NCBI GenBank assembly: GCA_024291935.2 | Contig: CM044309.1 | Location: 7,626,001 to 7,690,000, forward strand | Reading direction: 5' to 3' | Source of the DNA: Okapia johnstoni | Taxonomy: Eukaryota; Chordata; Mammalia; Artiodactyla; Giraffidae | Length of the DNA: 64,000 nt | In this document: positions 43,301 to 53,152 of the stretch, piece by piece | How positions within the stretch are numbered: position 1 is the stretch's first letter | Layout of the letters: each line of letters opens with the position of its first letter | Translations under genes and position numbers: made by a program | The notes under the pieces: model-generated | What the model was told of the DNA's origin: nothing | The model's database searches: none | The model's input: only the letters and a program-made list of their open reading frames with translations

Positions 43301-43944
43301 AAAAAAATAAAAAGAAATAAAAATACTATACAGCATTTCAGGAAAGAAGGTCAGAGCCTGAATATTAGCACTGGGGAGGCAAAAGGTGAGGTAGTTATGA
43401 GACAGGATAAAGAGGTATATCTTTTAAAAGCCCATTACCAATGAAACAAGGTTGGAATGTCCTTAAGAGAGAATTGAAAGCCTCAGCAGAGAATAGCTTT
43501 ATGGTTTGGCCATCTGGGTGATTGGTAGTGAGGTTTCTGGATAGAAAATTTCAGTAGAGAAACAGTTGGGGGAAAATATTAGGTATATTAATCATTACTT
43601 CGTACCCATATTTCTTTTCTCTTTTTCCACAGTATCTGGAAGGAGCATTCCTTGTGCTAGGGTGATCATATAATTTATCATCCAAATTGGAACACATCAA
43701 AGAGTGAAAATAGGAGGCTGTTAAAAATCACTACAGAATAATAGGTATTAAGTGGTACTTTCTGGAGCAGAGTGGTCACCATGTCTTTGGGGTCACCATA
43801 TCTTTGAAGCTTATGATCCTTCCCAAAGCCGTCCACAGTTGAATGGACCTCGAGCAACTGCCTAAGCCATTTTAGTCAACGAGACTCGTTCTCCCTAGAA
43901 TTTGGGACTAAGATACTCAGAAATTTCTCTTTTACACAAAAATA
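43301..43944. other. A-rich start, otherwise nothing recognised
   Basis: 43290-43325 is A-rich low complexity. The remaining unique sequence shows no supported feature. Confidence 0.55.
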
Positions 43945-44060
43945 ATACTTATTAAACATTATTAACTATGTGCCAGAAATTATTCTAAGCATAGTTGGTA
44001 TAGCAATGAACCACAAGGAAAAGGCTTTGCCTTATTGGAGTCATATTTTATTGGAAAATT
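43945..44060 (+). mobile_element. Ancient L2-age repeat fragment
   Basis: 'aactatgtgccagaaattat', 'ggtatagcaatgaaccacaa' and 'ttattggagtcatattttat' follow a common ancient mammalian repeat (usually '..gatacagcagtgaacaaaac..'). Similar fragments occur at 47600 and 47955. The family name is not certain. Confidence 0.5.
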
Positions 44061-44331
44061 ATATGAAATACAAATGTCTATGTAAAGTCAAATAGATAAG
44101 TACAACGAAGAAAAATAAAGAAAAGTAAGGGGATGGAAAGTGGTGGTGGGCTAATTTCTTCTTAAATTTTATATTTACCGAGATAACACTGGCTTATAAC
44201 ATTATATTTCTACTTCTATATACCTTACATTGCGTTCACCACCAAAGATGTGGTTTTCATTTATTGCCGTTGGTTGATCCCCTTTACCCATTCCGCCCTC
44301 TTCTTTATTCTCCTCTGTGTGGTGGTGGCTG

Positions 44332-44536
44332 TGGTTTAGTTGCTCAGTCGTGTCTGACTCTTTGTGACCCCATGGACTGTAGCTCACCAGGCTCCTCTGT
44401 CCATGGAATTTTCCAGGCAAGAATACTGGAGTGGGTTGCCATTTCCTTCTCCAGGGGATCTTCCTTAACCAGTGATCGAACCTGGGTCTCTAGCAATGCA
44501 GGAGCAATTTTTTACAACTGAGCCACCAGGGAAACC
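44332..44536 (-). mobile_element. Bov-tA SINE, antisense
   Basis: 'tggtttagttgctcagtcgt', 'ccaggcaagaatactggagt', head in reverse 'actgagccaccagggaaacc'. Close to consensus. Confidence 0.95.
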
Positions 44537-44745
44537 AGGTGCTAATTTTATACTGGATGGTTAAGAATAGGGGAATATTTGAGGAGATAACATTTGAACA
44601 TAGATCTGAAGGAGACAAGAACAAACAGGATGGCCCTGAGATGGACATTTTCTTGATGTGTTTGATAAGATGGCTTAAGTAAAGTGCAAGAGGGTAAGAA
44701 TGGTATAAAATAGGAGCAGGGAGGTCACTGGGCTCCAAATGACAA
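44537..44745 (+). repeat. Ancient mammalian interspersed repeat
   Basis: 'gaggagataacatttgaaca', 'tagatctgaaggagacaaga' and 'gtaaagtgcaagagggtaag' resemble the same unassigned ancient family as 1864-3400, from a part upstream of those pieces. Confidence 0.4.
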
Positions 44746-44939
44746 CTGGAAGACAGTCACTCAGCTCTGGTTCTAAATTTGGCTGCAGGACTTAACAGAC
44801 ATTGTTGGTTGCCAAACAAGGGATTTTCCATCTAATTCCATTACTGTCTTCTAATTACGGATAAACATTGCCAAAACTCCTCCTAATTACAGACAAATAT
44901 TGATTTAAGGATGCACATGGAATCAGATATTTCTAATGA

Positions 44940-45190
44940 AGTCCCACTGAAATCTTCTTTGGAAATGTCCCTCATTTTTGAAAAGAACTAAATAAATCTC
45001 TCTTCTTCCGCTGGATACCTGGAATTGTGGCAGCCATCCTGTGACCAAGGAGGGAGCTAATCTAAGGATAAAAGTAGACCCACCAAGATGGCCGAGTAGA
45101 AAGACAGAAATAACTTGGGCTCTAATGAGGTCATTGAACTGCTGAAGTAACGAATCTTACCTTGTTATTCCTTTACAATAAAACAACAAA
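44940..45190 (+). mobile_element. Possible ancient MaLR/ERVL-type LTR end
   Basis: 'attgtggcagccatcctgtg', 'atggccgagtagaaagacag', 'aatgaggtcattgaactgct' and 'gaagtaacgaatcttacc' resemble the 3' part of an old LTR. Strongly diverged; no viral genes seen. Confidence 0.4.
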
Positions 45191-45231
45191 AATGTCCACA
45201 GATTTTAAGGCTAACTGAGCTGGTGTGTTTT

Positions 45232-45469
45232 CAGTTCAGTTCAGTTCACTTCAGTTGCTCAGTCATGTCCAGCTCTTTACGACCCCATGGACTGCTGCAG
45301 CAGACCAGGCCTCCCTGTCTGTCACCAACTCCCGGAGCTTACTCAAACTCATGTCCATCGAGTTGGTGATGCCATCCAACCATCTCATCCTCTGTCGTCC
45401 CCTTCTCCTCCTGCCCCCAATCCTACCCAGCATTAGGGTCTTTTCTAATAAATTGTCTATTTGCATCAT
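45232..45469 (-). mobile_element. BovB 3' fragment, antisense
   Basis: 'cagttcagttcagttcactt' to 'tttctaataaattgtctatt' then 'tgcatca'. Joined directly to a sense BovB tail at 45470. Confidence 0.92.
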
Positions 45470-45512
45470 GGAGTCACAAAGAGTCAGACACAACTGAGTG
45501 ATCAACACAACA
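45470..45512 (+). mobile_element. BovB/Bov-tA tail scrap, sense
   Basis: 'tggagtcacaaagagtcaga' and 'caactgagtgatcaacac' are a 3' terminal ~43 bases in the orientation opposite to the fragment on its left. Confidence 0.85.
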
Positions 45513-45539
45513 GGTAAGTCTGAAGTAAAAAAAATGTGT

Positions 45540-46560
45540 GTAAGCTAGTGCTAGCTCACTGGTAGGTGGGGCTAGGTCCCAGGATCTTTGGCTGTAGAAA
45601 TCTGGGGATCCCAAAACTGGTGTTGACCCACTAGCTACTGGCTGAGGGTCCAAAAGTCTCCCAGAGATGGAGCTGGCCTGCTGTAGGCAGAGCCAGGACC
45701 CAAGTGTTCTTGGGTCTGTTGACAGTCTATTGGTTGGTGGGCTGGGTCCTGACCTGCCAAGCTGTGGTGCTGTGATGGGCCTAGGGCTGGTGTCCACCCA
45801 GCAGAATGGGCCAGGCCTGTTGCCTACTCAGCAGTGAGTGAAGCTGGATCCTGGCATCTCTGGCTGCAAGGCCCAGGGGCCCTATGTCAGCCCACTGGTG
45901 GGCAGGAGGTCCCAGAACCAGTGCCAGCTCATTGGTAAGCATAGCTGGGTCCTAGTGTCTCTGGTTGCAGAGCCACGGGCATCTTGGAGTTAGTGTCATG
46001 GCTTATCAATGTGGGCCAGAGCCCAGGAATTCCAGGGCTGATGCCTGGCTCAGTAATGGGTGAGGCTGGTTCTGGGACTAAGGCCAGCCCTCTGGTGGAC
46101 AGAGCTGATTCCAGGGTCTCTGACTGCAGGGCCCTGGGAGAGCTGGGACTCGGGTCTTTGCAGTGGGTTATGGAGCTATGTTCTGGATGCCCTGGTGGAC
46201 AGGACTGTGCCCTGGGGTGGCTGTGGGTTCAGAAGATCTTATGGCATCAGGACTGCTGGTGGGTGAGGCTATGTCTCCACGTGACTAGTTGCTTGGTGTC
46301 AGGTGTTCCAATACTGGCACTGACCAGTGGCTGGGAGGAGTTGAATCCTGGTGTTAATAAGCTGGAGAGAGAATTACAAAATGGCGCTTGCTACACTAGT
46401 GTCCACACAGAACAAGATTCCCAAAATGGCTGCCACCAGTGTCTATGTCCCCACGGTAAGCTTCAGCTACCTGCTCTCTCAGGAGGCTCTCCAAGATCAG
46501 CAGGTGAGTCTGACTCAGGGTCCTTTCAAATTACTATTGATACTTCTTCCTGGTGTCCCA
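45540..46560. repeat. GC-rich degenerate tandem array, ~1 kb
   Basis: A degenerate unit recurs with variants of 'tgccagctcattggt', 'gctgggtcctagtgtctctg' and 'gctgcaaggcccaggggcc', for example near 45576, 45848, 45948 and 46108, at irregular spacing. Toward the right, 'caaaatggcgcttgc' (46378-46392) and 'caaaatggctgcc' (46422-46434) resemble YY1 sites. It resembles sequence seen in several placental mammals, possibly an old retroelement 5' region; I cannot assign the family. The long plus-strand frame through it (45984-46607) is probably a by-product of low stop density. Confidence 0.65.
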
Positions 46561-46599
46561 GAGCATGTGAGATTTTATATGAACCCTTTAAGAGTGGAA

Positions 46600-47599
46600 T
46601 CCTTTGAACGTGACTTTTCAAAATTTTTAATAGGGAAGAATAAGAATTCAGAAAAGGGCCTTATCAGATATAGGAAGCTTAGCTTTTCAATTTGAAGAAA
46701 GTAAGAAATGATTCCTGACTTCTTGTACCTTTATTTATGTTTGGTTTCTTTAAAAAATGCTGTCATTATGTTTTCAAAAAACATCATTTATCTCTGAGTC
46801 TTAAAGTGAAACAATCTCCAGCTGAAAATCAGAACACCTAGCTCTTAGTCTCATTTAGTCAGAAGCACATTTTGTTTCATGTACTTCTGTTTCTTTAGCT
46901 GGAAAACAGGGTTGGGAATCACTCTATGCTTTACAGGAAAGGAACATCCATTGAGAGGATAAAACGAGACAACTTGTTACGGGCTAAAGAAAAATTCCCT
47001 ATAAACTCAACCTCTTATAGTTACTTAATATGAGCTCTTCTCTGGAGGCTGTCTTCACAGATTATTTGCCAGATCAGTCTTAAAAATGTCAGGCAACACA
47101 GAAAGGGAAACTTATAAATGATAAAGTTGGCCACAGTCAGTCCCAAGGGCCTCTCTAGCACTGGCCCTGTGGGAACTCTGTGTAATCAGTTGAACCTTTG
47201 CAGAGGAAACAGGCTCTCCCTCAGCTGCATCCACCGGCATCACAGAGGTCTGGATCATGAAGCCAACACTCCCTGCTGAGCAGCAAAATGTTTGTGTCAC
47301 CTGCCATCCTGAAGAAAACGGTCATGCTGCTGGAGGACATAATCAATGGAAAGGAAGCCCAGTCACTTCTCCACCATGCCCTCCTTCTGCCTGCAGATAT
47401 AAATGTCAACTATTGAGACATCAGAATGAAAATCTTTAGTAGCACTGTGGTGTTGCAGATACACAGACTGACCTGCAACAATAGGGTTTTAGCAAGGACG
47501 GCTGATGGTGTTACCTGTTCAGCAAGAAAAGGTGAACCTAGTTTATATTTTATATTAACTCTAGCTCTCATCTTTGTTTTCTCATAAAAATTCAGGAAA
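46600..47599. other. No gene or clear repeat seen
   Basis: Unique sequence. Two overlapping short frames at 47112-47439 have no recognised family. Confidence 0.55.
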
Positions 47600-47720
47600 C
47601 AGTCATTGTCTGTGATGTTCCAGGTGCTGTCCTAGGTGACAGAAGTAATCAGAATTGAATCAGAAATATTTGCTCTCCAAGAGTTTATTATCCAGTAAAA
47701 GAGAGAGAAGACAAGTAAAA
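47600..47720 (+). mobile_element. Ancient L2-age repeat fragment
   Basis: 'gatgttccaggtgctgtcct', 'ctctccaagagtttattatc' and 'cagtaaaagagagagaagac' follow the same ancient family as 43945-44060. Confidence 0.45.
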
Positions 47721-47875
47721 CATAAAGTCATTACAATATAATGATGATTGGAATATTTGTGCATTTATATACATGTGAAAGTGAATAAAATCTTGGGGCT
47801 ATTTTTATTCAAAAGCATCTTGGGGTACTATGAGAGGTAAAGAGAAGGGCCTATGCATTTAGATTTACTAATGAC

Positions 47876-47946
47876 TTCAGTTCAGTTCAGTCGCTCAGTC
47901 ATGTCCGACTCTTTGCGACCCCATGAATTGCAGCACGCCAGGCCTC
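47876..47946 (-). mobile_element. Very short BovB 3' tail, antisense
   Basis: 71 bases, 'cagttcagttcagtcgctca' to 'cagcacgccaggcctc', almost identical to the recalled ruminant consensus. It stops abruptly and unique or ancient sequence follows. Confidence 0.92.
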
Positions 47947-47954
47947 TTCTCAGT

Positions 47955-48046
47955 TGTTAGATTCCTTGTCAAGTAATTATCTACAAGCACTGCAATAGAA
48001 TCTAGGGATACCAGAGGGAGCAAAACTGACAAAATTCCACATTCTT
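47955..48046 (+). mobile_element. Ancient L2-age repeat, left piece
   Basis: 'gcactgcaatagaatctagg', 'agcaaaactgacaaaattcc' then 'acattctt'; it continues at 48433 after a retrocopy insertion. Confidence 0.5.
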
Positions 48047-48418
48047 TTTTTTTTTTAATTTTAGAGATTTAAATTTTATTTTAGTAAAAATGATCTGTGA
48101 GGAAAATTAAAGGAATCAGGACAATCTGATTCATGTATTAACAGTACTACCCTTGAACTAAAACGGGAGGCTATTTCAGCTGAACAAATTGCTGATTCAC
48201 ACATATTTTTTAAAATATCACTGAATTAGATACTTGATACAAGTGAAATATTATTTGGCTAATTTCATCATTCTGTTATTGAAGAATAGTCACAATTCTT
48301 CTTCTGCCCCTGTGGAGATTCATGCTTACTCGAGTCCTAATAAACAAAAATGCTGATGCTTAGGGAATGTTAAAATTCAGTTTGACAGGTTTCAATTCAG
48401 CCAAAGTTTATCAAACAG
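48047..48418 (-). pseudogene. 5'-truncated processed retrocopy of an unknown mRNA 3' end
   Basis: A 372-base insert bears all marks of L1-mediated retrotransposition on the minus strand. A poly(A) tail (T run 48045-48056) is preceded by AATAAA (48080-48075 on the minus strand), 18 bases from the tail. Exact 14-base direct repeats 'aattccacattctt' flank it at 48033-48046 and 48419-48432. The body is AT-rich, without a usable frame, and matches none of the SINE or LINE families I know here, so it is best read as 3' UTR from a cellular transcript I cannot identify. It splits an ancient repeat whose halves join cleanly once the insert is removed. Confidence 0.85.
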
Positions 48419-48432
48419 AATTCCACATTCTT

Positions 48433-48560
48433 ATGAAGCTTACATGTGAGACAGGTACAGGGCAGAGAGAGAACAGTAGTGAGTGGATCTAGGGCAGACA
48501 GCGGAGAAATCACTGGTCTACGTTGTCTTTTTATGAAAAAGAAGCAAATGAAGAGATCAG
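48433..48560 (+). mobile_element. Ancient L2-age repeat, right piece
   Basis: 'atgaagcttacatgtgagac' continues directly from the left piece (consensus '..catggagcttacattctag..'), then 'gggcagagagagaacagtag'. Confidence 0.5.
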
Positions 48561-49051
48561 AGTGACAGGGAACGAGATTTAAAAATGATGTGATCCTGTA
48601 AAATTATTTTGAAGAATTCCAGATTTTCAAACTTCTGAATATTTTGATAGATTTTAGACCTGAGAGATCACAGAGACCTCTAAGTAAAACTCCTGGTATA
48701 TTTGATTATCCCATTAATTACTTGGAACTGCAATCATGTGTACAGCAGTGTTTTGAATTGTTGCAATAAAAATATGCCTTTGTGATTTATGCAAACAGTA
48801 TACACAGCAAAATACACATATGAATTCTTATAGCTTTTTAGCAAGCAGCACTTATAGTTTTTACTCCCTGTTACCTTCAAGGATAAATTATTATACATAC
48901 ACATTAAGACATAGAAGTATGTCAATAGATTAAGGATGATATAATGTTCAGAGAGGTACCATGGTATCTCTCCGGATCAGAATGGCTGGTTAATATTTCT
49001 CTGGAGGACCCCTTGAGGGCTTTGAAGTCTCTTACGACATCTGGTCAACTG
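48561..49051. other. No gene or clear repeat seen
   Basis: AT-rich unique sequence. Confidence 0.55.
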
Positions 49052-49440
49052 CTAGTCGGTGAGCAAGGGATATGAGAAGGAAAAGCATCCTTCCCTGGAG
49101 AACCAAGGAATGAGAACATGTTGGGCTTTTTCCTGCCAGAGGGCTCTGCCCCCGTGTTCCTTGTATCTGGAACTCCCCTTCATCCATTTCCTCATGCGGG
49201 CTATTCTACCATGTCCTTCAGTTTTCAGCTGAGTTATTCTTCCCTCCGGAAGCTCTTCCTGACAAAGACTTTCCCTTTGAACAATATTCAGTCTTCCTGT
49301 CACAGCTCCTACAGCTCCCGTAGTCACTGACTCAATGGCTACCTTCCTATCAAACTGTACGTGGAAAAGGATACTGCCTTTATTTCGAGCATCGTGTCTG
49401 TCTGGCACCCAGCAGTGCTACTTTTAAACTTTGTGACCGG
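49052..49440 (+). mobile_element. L2 LINE 3' region, sense, diverged
   Basis: 'gtatctggaactccccttca', 'ttcagttttcagctgagtta', 'cggaagctcttcctgacaaa' and 'gtctgtctggcacccagcag' follow the L2 3' order. The frames on both strands overlapping it are not genes. Confidence 0.62.
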
Positions 49441-49959
49441 CCAGTAAGCTTCCTGCTACCGCACTCCACCGCCTTCTGAGAAAGGCGAGGGCTGGTAATC
49501 AAAGACTTTGCTTTGCTCTAGGGTGGATATGAACATGTCAGTCTGAGGAAGGAGCTGGCATTGTGCCAGGTGGCTTTGTTCAGGGGAACGGGCAGGGTTG
49601 AGGGGCCATTGGAGGGAGGAGTAAAGCAGCAAATGTGAGGGCTACACTGAGGTAAGAATTGGGGGCCAACGACCCCTCTTTGTAGTACTGTATGTAGAAG
49701 GATGATTTTAAGCAGTTTGCTGTGGTGCTTCCGATGTAAATCTTCTCCATTTCTACAGTGAAATCACCAGTAAATTCCAAATTTCCCACTAATCCTTTTG
49801 GTTTATTATTGATGGTGACTCAGAGAGGGAATAAATTCTGTAACTGCTTAGTCAAGAGTAGAGACTAATATGGGGATGTGATGGTAGTATTCCTTAAAAG
49901 GAAAATGAAAAATAGAGAGGCGGGGAAGAGAGAGACCAAATAAAACCCTGAAGCCCTTG
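49441..49959. other. No gene or clear repeat seen
   Basis: Unique sequence with no supported feature. Confidence 0.55.
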
Positions 49960-50174
49960 AAGTGAAGTGAGAGTCTCTCAGTCATGTCCGACTCTTTGAG
50001 ACTGCATGGACTGTAGCCAGCCAGGCTCCTTTGTCCATGGGATTCTCCAGGCCAGAATCCTGGAGTGGGTAGTCATTCCCTCCTCCAGGGGATCTTCCCA
50101 AACCAGGGATAACAAACCCAGGTCTCCCACGTTGCAAGTGGATTCTTTACCATCAGAGCCACCAGAGAAGCCCT
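49960..50174 (-). mobile_element. Bov-tA SINE, antisense
   Basis: 'agtgaagtgagagtctctca' to 'cagagccaccagagaagccc'. 'gaagcccttga' occurs at 49950-49960 and 50167-50177, a probable target duplication that overlaps the SINE head sequence. Confidence 0.95.
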
Positions 50175-50514
50175 TGAGGGAAAGGATAATATCAAATCTT
50201 TCCACTCATTTCCCCTCTTTTCTAGCATCTAAAACAGAAAAAGATTCTTCAGTCAGTCAAAGGAAAAGTGACTTGATTTTTGGTGTGAGAGAGAATACTC
50301 TGCTGTCCTGTTCCCCCACAAGTTTTGAAGTGTTGGCTGACCAGTCGCCAGTGTCTGACTGACTTGTGGGATATTAGGGGGGAGACAGGGAAGGTCCAGA
50401 AGGCTTCCCTTACTAAGCTGGATCCAGGCTCTTCCTCACCTCTGTCCCATGGGCTCACACTGAGCGCCCTTACGTATGTTTTAGACTCAGGCAAGCTGAG
50501 ACCAAACCTTACTC
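50175..50514. other. No gene or clear repeat seen
   Basis: Unique sequence with overlapping short frames on both strands, none recognised. Confidence 0.5.
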
Positions 50515-50650
50515 CTGTCGTGTTTGTAGCTATGAGTCTCACAGTCAGTCAATTAATGTGTGTGTCTTGGTTTTCCCCTCTGAAACAGTGCAGTTCCACA
50601 GGAGGGCTGTTGAGAAAGTTAAAGGTGTTAGCATTTGGTGCCTGAGGCAA
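50515..50650 (+). mobile_element. MIR SINE fragment, sense, diverged
   Basis: 'tctcacagtcagtcaattaa', 'cttggttttcccctctgaaa' and 'gggctgttgagaaagttaaa' fit the MIR core ('..cctcagtttcctcatctgtaaa..'). Confidence 0.5.
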
Positions 50651-50859
50651 AACCAGTGTTCAGCACATGCAATTTTTCTTCCCACTCTGGAAAAAGTTGA
50701 TAATATGCTTTTTGAAGTTTTCTCTCTCTTAGCGTCACAAGTGGCAACAAAAGATGTTGATTCTGAGTCTGTTCTTTTCTTCTAAACCTCAGGTTTTGTA
50801 CCTGTCAAATCAGTCAGACTCCATTCTTCTTTAATGGTAAATCTAACATTTTTTGAGTA

Positions 50860-51075
50860 GTAGCACATGCCAGGCACTGTTATTTACTTAAGGTTAAAAA
50901 AATCACCACCCAGAAGACCCAACCTCTATGTAGTGTATATTATCAACACTATTTATAATCAAGGAAACTGAGACATAGAGAAGGCAGAAAAGTTGCCCAA
51001 AGTCACTAGGAGCAAGTGACAAAATGGGGATTAAAGCCCATAGGAGACTGTTGCAGAATCCCGTTTTTATCACCT
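50860..51075 (+). mobile_element. MIR SINE, sense
   Basis: 'agcacatgccaggcactgtt', 'aatcaaggaaactgagacat', 'aaagttgcccaaagtcacta' and 'aaaatggggattaaagccca' are classic MIR order. Confidence 0.85.
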
Positions 51076-51321
51076 AAATAAATGAGGAGAATGAAATATA
51101 CCTTTGACCAATAATTTTAAATGCAAACTGCTATTACTCATATTTGACAAGAGAATTAATTATTTCATAAAGCCAGGCCCCACTTCTTCTAGTAACTGAG
51201 ATGCAGAAATCCTCTTGCCCTTTCCTATGAGCAGAAATAGCAACTACTTGGGTATTTGTAGGAAATGTAAATTCCAGTCCCCTTCCAGACCAGATCAGAA
51301 TGATTAATCAGATTTTAAGAA

Positions 51322-51529
51322 AAGTGAAAGTGTCAGTCCCTCAGTCATGTCTAACTCTTTGCAACCCCAAGGACTGTAGCCCACCAAGCTCCTCGGGATT
51401 TTCCAGGCAAGAATACTGGAGTGGATTGCCATTTCCTTCTCCAGGGGATCTTCCTGACCCAGGGATTGAACCCCTGTCTCCTGCATTGCAGGCAGACTCT
51501 TTACTGTTTGAGCCACCAGGGAAGCCTTA
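51322..51529 (-). mobile_element. Bov-tA SINE, antisense, with perfect target duplication
   Basis: 'agtgaaagtgtcagtccctc' to 'gagccaccagggaagcctt'. Exact direct repeats 'agattttaagaa' at 51310-51321 and 51530-51541. About 12 bases of the body are missing ('gctcctc|gggatt'). Confidence 0.96.
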
Positions 51530-51945
51530 AGATTTTAAGAAGATTTCTACAAATGTTAAAGTTTAGGAAGTGTGATTTTTACTTCTCTGAACATTAATGT
51601 CCTTATCTGTAGAGTGAGGAGCTTGCACTTGAGTTTCCCCAGTTCTGATCTGGGGCTTGCTTGTGGTTCTCACTCCTGGTGGGACTCATGTGTTCCATGC
51701 CGGATGGAGGAATTCATCCATTCTCTTCCATCTGCATCAATTCCCTAACGTACTTCTTTGGAAGAACTGTAAAAATAAAGCTATTCTCTACAGAGACATA
51801 GAAAACTATAACAAAATCTTCATATTTTACTAAATCGAGCAGTTTAGGCAACTTCTTTAGCTGCTTTGTTCTTTGCATAAATTTTCTTTCAGTAGATTGA
51901 TCAATCCTTTCTTCATATTTTTTACTGTATGTATCCATTTTAGCT
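51530..51945. other. No gene or clear repeat seen
   Basis: Unique sequence with no supported feature. Confidence 0.55.
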
Positions 51946-52130
51946 GGGCTTCCCAGGTGGCTCAGTGGAGACACAGAAGACAGTTCAATTCCTGGGTTGG
52001 GAAGATTCCCTGGAGGCGGAAAAGGCAACCCATTAAAGTATTCTTGCCTGGGAAATCCCATGGACAGAGGAACCTGGTGGGCTACAGTCTGTGGGATCGC
52101 AAAGAGTTGAAACAACTTAGTGACTGAGCA
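51946..52130 (+). mobile_element. Bov-tA SINE, sense, partly deleted head
   Basis: 'gggcttcccaggtggctcag' jumps to 'ttcaattcctgggttgggaa', so part of the tRNA-like region is lost; tail 'acaacttagtgactgagca'. Confidence 0.93.
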
Positions 52131-52946
52131 CTTACTTTAGTTAAATATGTATCAGGGTCAATGTGGCATTATTTAAGATCATTTAGCAGATATTCCCTTC
52201 CTCCAACAGAGGATGCAAATTGCCTTTTTGCCTTTAATTCCTCATGATACCCAAGAAGAGTCCCTTTATTTTCCATAATTTAGATGTCATTTGATTACTT
52301 TTCCTTGATCTTTATGTTGGTTTGTAAATGGACATTTTGTTTTAAATGAAAGAAGAAAATTTTCATAATTTAATGTGTGTGCTTTATTTAAACAAAACAA
52401 AGTAAACTAAATAATATTCTTCAATGTTTTCTGAGCTTCTTGTGACAAACTGGAACGGCTTTCACTGGCAACTAACTGCTCAGACTGAACTTCTAAACTA
52501 TTGGACAAGAGTACAATGCCTGATGAGTGACCTGTGTCAAGGGGGCTGGGCTCACAAATTGTAATAAACAGATATAGATCGACAGATCAATGGATCAGTC
52601 TATGCACTAATAGGTGATAGATAGATGGGTAGGTAGGTAGAAATAGGTAGATAGACAAATGGTTGTATTTTCTGCAGGTATCCTCAGTAGCTGCTCTCAG
52701 CATCATGGGTTTGCAGACCCTGTTGGAGATATGCCTGTGATTCATCACTACATTTTGATTGATCACAATAGACCTGTATATCTGATGGCAGAGCCTTTGG
52801 TAACACTTTGACCTTCTTTTGTCTTCTTTTTGCAGAAGAAATGCATTTCTACAATTGGATGCTTTTATTCTTTGTGTATTCCAAGTGTGATTTTTTAAAA
52901 TACATTAATATTACTATCTAATTTAGTATATCCTATAATTGTCACA
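52131..52946. other. Unique sequence with small GATA/TAGG repeat
   Basis: 52612-52665 is a short compound tetranucleotide tract ('gatagatagatgggtaggta'). No gene seen elsewhere in the interval. Confidence 0.7.
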
Positions 52947-53152
52947 GGGGGCTTCCCTGGTGGCTCAAATGGTAAAGAATCTGCCTGCAATGCTGGGGAT
53001 CCAGGTTCCATCCCTGGGTCGTGAAGATCCCCTGGAGAAGGAAATGGCAAGCCACTCCAGTATTCTTGCCAGGAGAATTTCATGGACAGAGGAGCCTGGT
53101 GGGCTACAGTCCATGGGTTCCCAAGAGTCAGACATGGCTGAGTGACTAACGC
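52947..53152 (+). mobile_element. Bov-tA SINE, sense
   Basis: 'gggcttccctggtggctcaa' to 'catggctgagtgactaacgc'. 'ataattgtcaca' (52935-52946) and 'ataattatcata' (53153-53164) flank it, a target duplication with two mismatches. Confidence 0.96.

Noticed and set aside
45984..46607. 207-codon plus-strand frame, the longest in the window
   Set aside because: It lies wholly within the GC-rich degenerate repeat, where stop codons are rare; composition is repeat-like (Gly, Leu, Ser, Trp), with no domain.
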